From positions 434,001-498,000 of the forward strand of contig OZ037833.1 in assembly GCA_964035575.1 (NCBI GenBank): a stretch of DNA of 64,000 bases. Direction: 5' to 3'. Positions 61,353 through 64,000 of the stretch are shown piece by piece. Numbering within the stretch: the stretch's first letter is position 1; each line of letters opens with the position of its first letter. The notes below the pieces were generated by a model that had not been told where the DNA came from, did no database searches, and saw only the letters and a list, made by a program, of their open reading frames with translations. The stretch comes from Rhynchopus sp. YZ270_cl-10. Taxonomy: Eukaryota; Euglenozoa; Diplonemea; Diplonemida; Diplonemidae. The translations under genes were made by a program, and so were the position numbers.

Positions 61353-62498
61353 TTAGACATCATCTCCCCCGTCAACTTCTATTCCACTGTCGACAACGGT
61401 GTGCACGTCGTACGGAAGCTTTCCAGCCCAAGTGTCTGCTTGCATGCCTGTGAGGTCAACAGTCGACAACTTCGCGCAACCAGATAAGAAGTTGTCCCCG
61501 ATCGAAGTGACTGCTTTCATGCCTGTGAGGTCAACGGTCGACAACGTCGTGCAACGAGCTAAGAAGTGGATCCCGATCGAAGTGACTGCTTTCATGCCTG
61601 TGAGGTCAACAGTCGACAACGTCGCGCAACCAGATAAGAAGTTGTGCCCTATCGAAGTGACTGCTTTCATGCCTGTGAGGTCAACGGTCGACAACGATGC
61701 GCAACCAACTAGGAAGCAGTCCGCAATCGAAGTGACTGCTTTCATGCTTGTGAGGTCAACGGTCGACAACTTCGCGCAACGAGATAAGAAGTAGGGCCCG
61801 ATCGAAGTAACTGCTTGCATGCCTGTGAAGTCAACAGTCGACAACGTCGTGCAATCAGATAAGAAGTTGTCCCCGATCGAAGTGACTGCTTTCATGCCTG
61901 CGAGGTCAACGGTCGACAACTTCGTGCAACCAGATAAGAAGCAGTTCCCGATCGAAGTGACTGCTTGCATGCCTGTGAGGTCAACAGTCGACAACATTGT
62001 ACAGCCAGCTAGGAACCCGTGCCCAATGGCGGTGACGAAAGGCAAATTTGGTAGGTCCAGTATGGTGTCGCAGTGAGGAAGGGAAGTGTCACGAATGTCA
62101 TCCACAATCGACACGCAACTGGAACCAATGCACGTTACTGTACTATACTCGAAGAAGTCATCTGGAATCTCAGTCACAACTTCTGCCTGCAGAAGCAAGG
62201 AAGCCACCTTCGGATCGGTCACCTCCTTCAACCTTTCATCTGTGATGTTGGTCTCACCCAGTGCACGAAGTGCTGCTATGGCCTCGTATTTCGTCGTTTT
62301 CGTCAGTACTACTTTGTCCCCAGCACTCAGTTCTGTGATGTCCTCCCCTTCCTCCTTCCCTCCGAAGCCCATATGAAAGCTGTCTTCGGCCAACCCCGTT
62401 GCTGTCGCCACCTTCCGACGCAGGGCCTCCGTTGTGTCATCCTCACCCACCTCAATCACATGCTCCGTTTCGTCATACCCCTGTATCGTCACATCCAT
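61353..62498 (-). CDS. Ubiquitin-like + BspA-type LRR protein, second copy, 381 aa
   Basis: Paralogue of the gene at 57169-58830. The ubiquitin-like domain and linker (residues 1-150) are almost identical. It has only about 8 LRR units, not 15, and those present are reassorted (QAVTSIGPYFLSRC, KAVTSIADCFLVGC). The C-terminus is different and looks original (QADTWAGKLPYDVHTVVDSG, then IEVDGGDDV). No sign of decay, so both copies may be expressed. The upstream leader is conserved with copy 1. A third copy should begin just beyond the right edge of the window, because the DNA downstream of its end is repeated at 63.6-64.0 kb. Confidence 0.82.
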   Translation of the reverse strand: MDVTIQGYDETEHVIEVGEDDTTEALRRKVATATGLAEDSFHMGFGGKEEGEDITELSAGDKVVLTKTTKYEAIAALRALGETNITDERLKEVTDPKVASLLLQAEVVTEIPDDFFEYSTVTCIGSSCVSIVDDIRDTSLPHCDTILDLPNLPFVTAIGHGFLAGCTMLSTVDLTGMQAVTSIGNCFLSGCTKLSTVDLAGMKAVTSIGDNFLSDCTTLSTVDFTGMQAVTSIGPYFLSRCAKLSTVDLTSMKAVTSIADCFLVGCASLSTVDLTGMKAVTSIGHNFLSGCATLSTVDLTGMKAVTSIGIHFLARCTTLSTVDLTGMKAVTSIGDNFLSGCAKLSTVDLTGMQADTWAGKLPYDVHTVVDSGIEVDGGDDV

Positions 62499-62675
62499 TT
62501 TTTGTGTCTTTCTCTGTTTGTGGTGTTGTGGGATCAGGGAAGAAACAGGGAGCCCAACTCCCCCCACGGAATCGCCAACTAGTTGCTCTGTAACTGTACG
62601 CAGACATGTGGCACTTTGCTATGAAGTCGTCCACTCCAAATGACTGCTTTCACGCCTGCAATCGTGGGTGTAGTA

Positions 62676-63514
62676 CTAACACTCACTCTCCGCTGTGACC
62701 TGCTTTGATTTGTCACGCGTCTCAAGTACATAGGCCACCGCGTCTGCGATAGACTTCTCTTTGTCCGTGAGGATCTGGTTGTTGATGGATGCGATCTCCG
62801 CCTTCTTGCGTTCTTCTTCAATGAGTTGGTCGTACTTCACGGATGCCTCCAAGCCTTCTCTCCCTGCCTCAAGCATGGCAACGCGCTTTTCAACTTCGAG
62901 AAGCTTCCTGCGTTCTTCGTTGAGGAGAAGCGTTTGTCTGGTTTCTTCCAATGCTTCAAAGGTTTCGCGTATTTTGTGTGGAATGGTGGGCTTTGTGACA
63001 CGAACTGCGATGACGTTAATCCCGGTGTTGTGTTTGTCACAGAGCGAGGTGGCTAGCATAGCATCAAGCTGCGCGAATTTGTCGATGTACACCTCGTGAA
63101 GCGTGTGGGTGGAACAGAACTGATTCATCGTACGGTGTATTCTATCAGAAATGATCGCAACGGTGTGTGTACATAGTTGTGAAAAGTTGTGAAAAGTTGT
63201 GAAGCGTTGTGCATAGGATTGAAATTTGTGACATTTTGTGAAACTTTGCGAAACTTTGCAAAACGCCGCCCCCCGGATAGCACCAAAATCCATATTTTAT
63301 CGTAACCTACACCATAGTCTTTGACAGTCGTCTCAACGTGAGAGCGTTGTAACATATTCACCACCTCGATATTCTCAATAGTAACCATCACCCCACCACT
63401 CGTCCCACAAGATATATTACGCACCACATCCGTCTGTGTAGCAACCTGCACCATCTCAATCATATCAATCGGGGTCTTCATCGAAAACCCATGGAGGTCT
63501 AGAGTGTGAAGCAA
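62676..63514 (-). pseudogene. Erlin-like SPFH protein gene, 5'-truncated, interrupted
   Basis: Two minus-strand segments match erlins (ER-membrane SPFH proteins that bind lipid and act in ERAD) in order. 63514-63296 reads VQVATQTDVVRN, CGTSGGVMVTIENIEVVNML and GVGYDK. About 63158-62676 reads DRIHRTMNQFCSTHTLHEVY, IDKFAQLDAML, VIAVRVTKPTIPHKIRETFE and a coiled coil ending in DKEKSIADAVAYVLE. The 137-base interruption falls where erlins have YDKT-LIF, but it has no GT-AG ends in a usable phase (ATATGG...CACCGTT). It is either a non-canonical intron or a disrupting insertion. The N-terminal membrane anchor and about 60 residues are missing: homology stops at about 63500 in tandem-unit DNA shared with 54.79 kb. 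Probably a relic; a short transcribed gene is possible. Confidence 0.7.
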
Positions 63515-63591
63515 GCTGCATCTTCAGGGTTTGTAGCCATGTGGCGAAGCTGGAACAGGGATATAGGAAGACGATTGAACAGGTAAGGTCC

Positions 63592-64000
63592 TGAGACGGA
63601 GCCTACCCCTTTCCTGGACTGGAATGCCGTAAAGTGGTATTTGATGTTCACAACGCCCACAAAGAAATGAAAAATGTGAATGTCCACCTTGCTAGGATAC
63701 TAATGAGAGGATGGGAGGGTGAAAGTGGAGGGAGATATATCAGATTGCTACTATGTGTGACCCCAATCAATGCAAAAGCGAAGAAGAGAAAAGAAGAAAA
63801 AGATCCGCAAGTCGCAAATATGATTGAGTACGAAGCCGTGTGCTCAGTCCTCCTGTGATGCGAAAAGTCCCCGAGGAGTTGTGGAAGAACTAGGAGAAAA
63901 GTTCGTGGCTGACATCATGCATCGTTTCATTATTATTGTGTCACGTACGTGACCCCATCACGTGCTTTCGACAGCCACGTTAAAGGGCATTGGCTCTGCT
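63592..64000. repeat. Tandem unit, intergenic segment, copy 3 (cut by window end)
   Basis: Matches copy 2 at 60680-61340 without the LINE insertion and continues to the last base (CACGTGCTTTCGACAGCCAC, GTTAAAGGGCATTGGCTCTG). In copy 2 the LRR gene's 3' end follows about 30 bases later, so a third LRR gene is expected just to the right. Confidence 0.9.

Overview
This is a nuclear genome window from a unicellular eukaryote. The evidence is cis-spliced GT-AG introns, a non-LTR retrotransposon, an 18S rRNA fragment and eukaryote-only families (EFL1, Erv1/ALR, erlin, B-box proteins). Every gene I can support lies on the minus strand, over more than 60 kb. Together with an amastin-like four-helix membrane protein, this layout recalls Euglenozoa. 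The several short introns argue against a trypanosomatid, so I leave the lineage open (euglenozoan-like, low confidence). Genes are compact with balanced base composition. The DNA between them is full of A/T runs, GTAC-centred palindromes and small retroposed tails.

Layout, left to right (transcription runs right to left). 0-0.8 kb: one unrecognised gene. 0.8-8.7 kb: gene-free repeat graveyard. 8.7-11.8 kb: a TUTase/non-canonical poly(A) polymerase-like gene with two introns. 11.8-14.7 kb: remnants and a cluster of stem-loop retroposed tails. 14.7-19.8 kb: an apparently intact two-ORF LINE with APE endonuclease and reverse transcriptase. 20.0-30.5 kb: one very large five-exon gene whose product has DOMON domains, about nine copies of a GYSD-type module and a C-terminal ferric-reductase/NADPH-oxidase core. 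31.3-32.3 kb: an MPPED-like phosphoesterase. 33.6-36.5 kb: the GTPase EFL1. 38.2-38.8 kb: an Erv1-like sulfhydryl oxidase. 40.1-40.8 kb: the amastin-like protein, set between two 0.71-kb direct repeats.

The right third is a fast-evolving cluster. It holds a B-box + ubiquitin-like + BspA-type LRR protein (42-43.7 kb), a B-box + coiled-coil protein sharing the same first 260 codons (45.9-48.1 kb), an unrecognised coiled-coil gene (48.3-49.6 kb), and a tandemly duplicated unit made of a Sec14/CRAL-TRIO gene plus a ubiquitin-like + LRR gene. Unit 1 is at 53.4-58.8 kb, unit 2 at 59.5-62.5 kb, and a third begins at 63.6 kb and runs off the window. Erlin (SPFH) fragments sit at the junctions, and one unit carries a young 5'-truncated LINE with a target-site duplication. 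Two minisatellites (8-bp and 7-bp units) lie in the same region.

The most notable items are the DOMON/ferric-reductase giant, the locally expanding ubiquitin-like-LRR and B-box family, and the dispersed stem-loop LINE tails. I saw no tRNA gene, CRISPR array, complete rRNA gene, or recognisable promoter or terminator.
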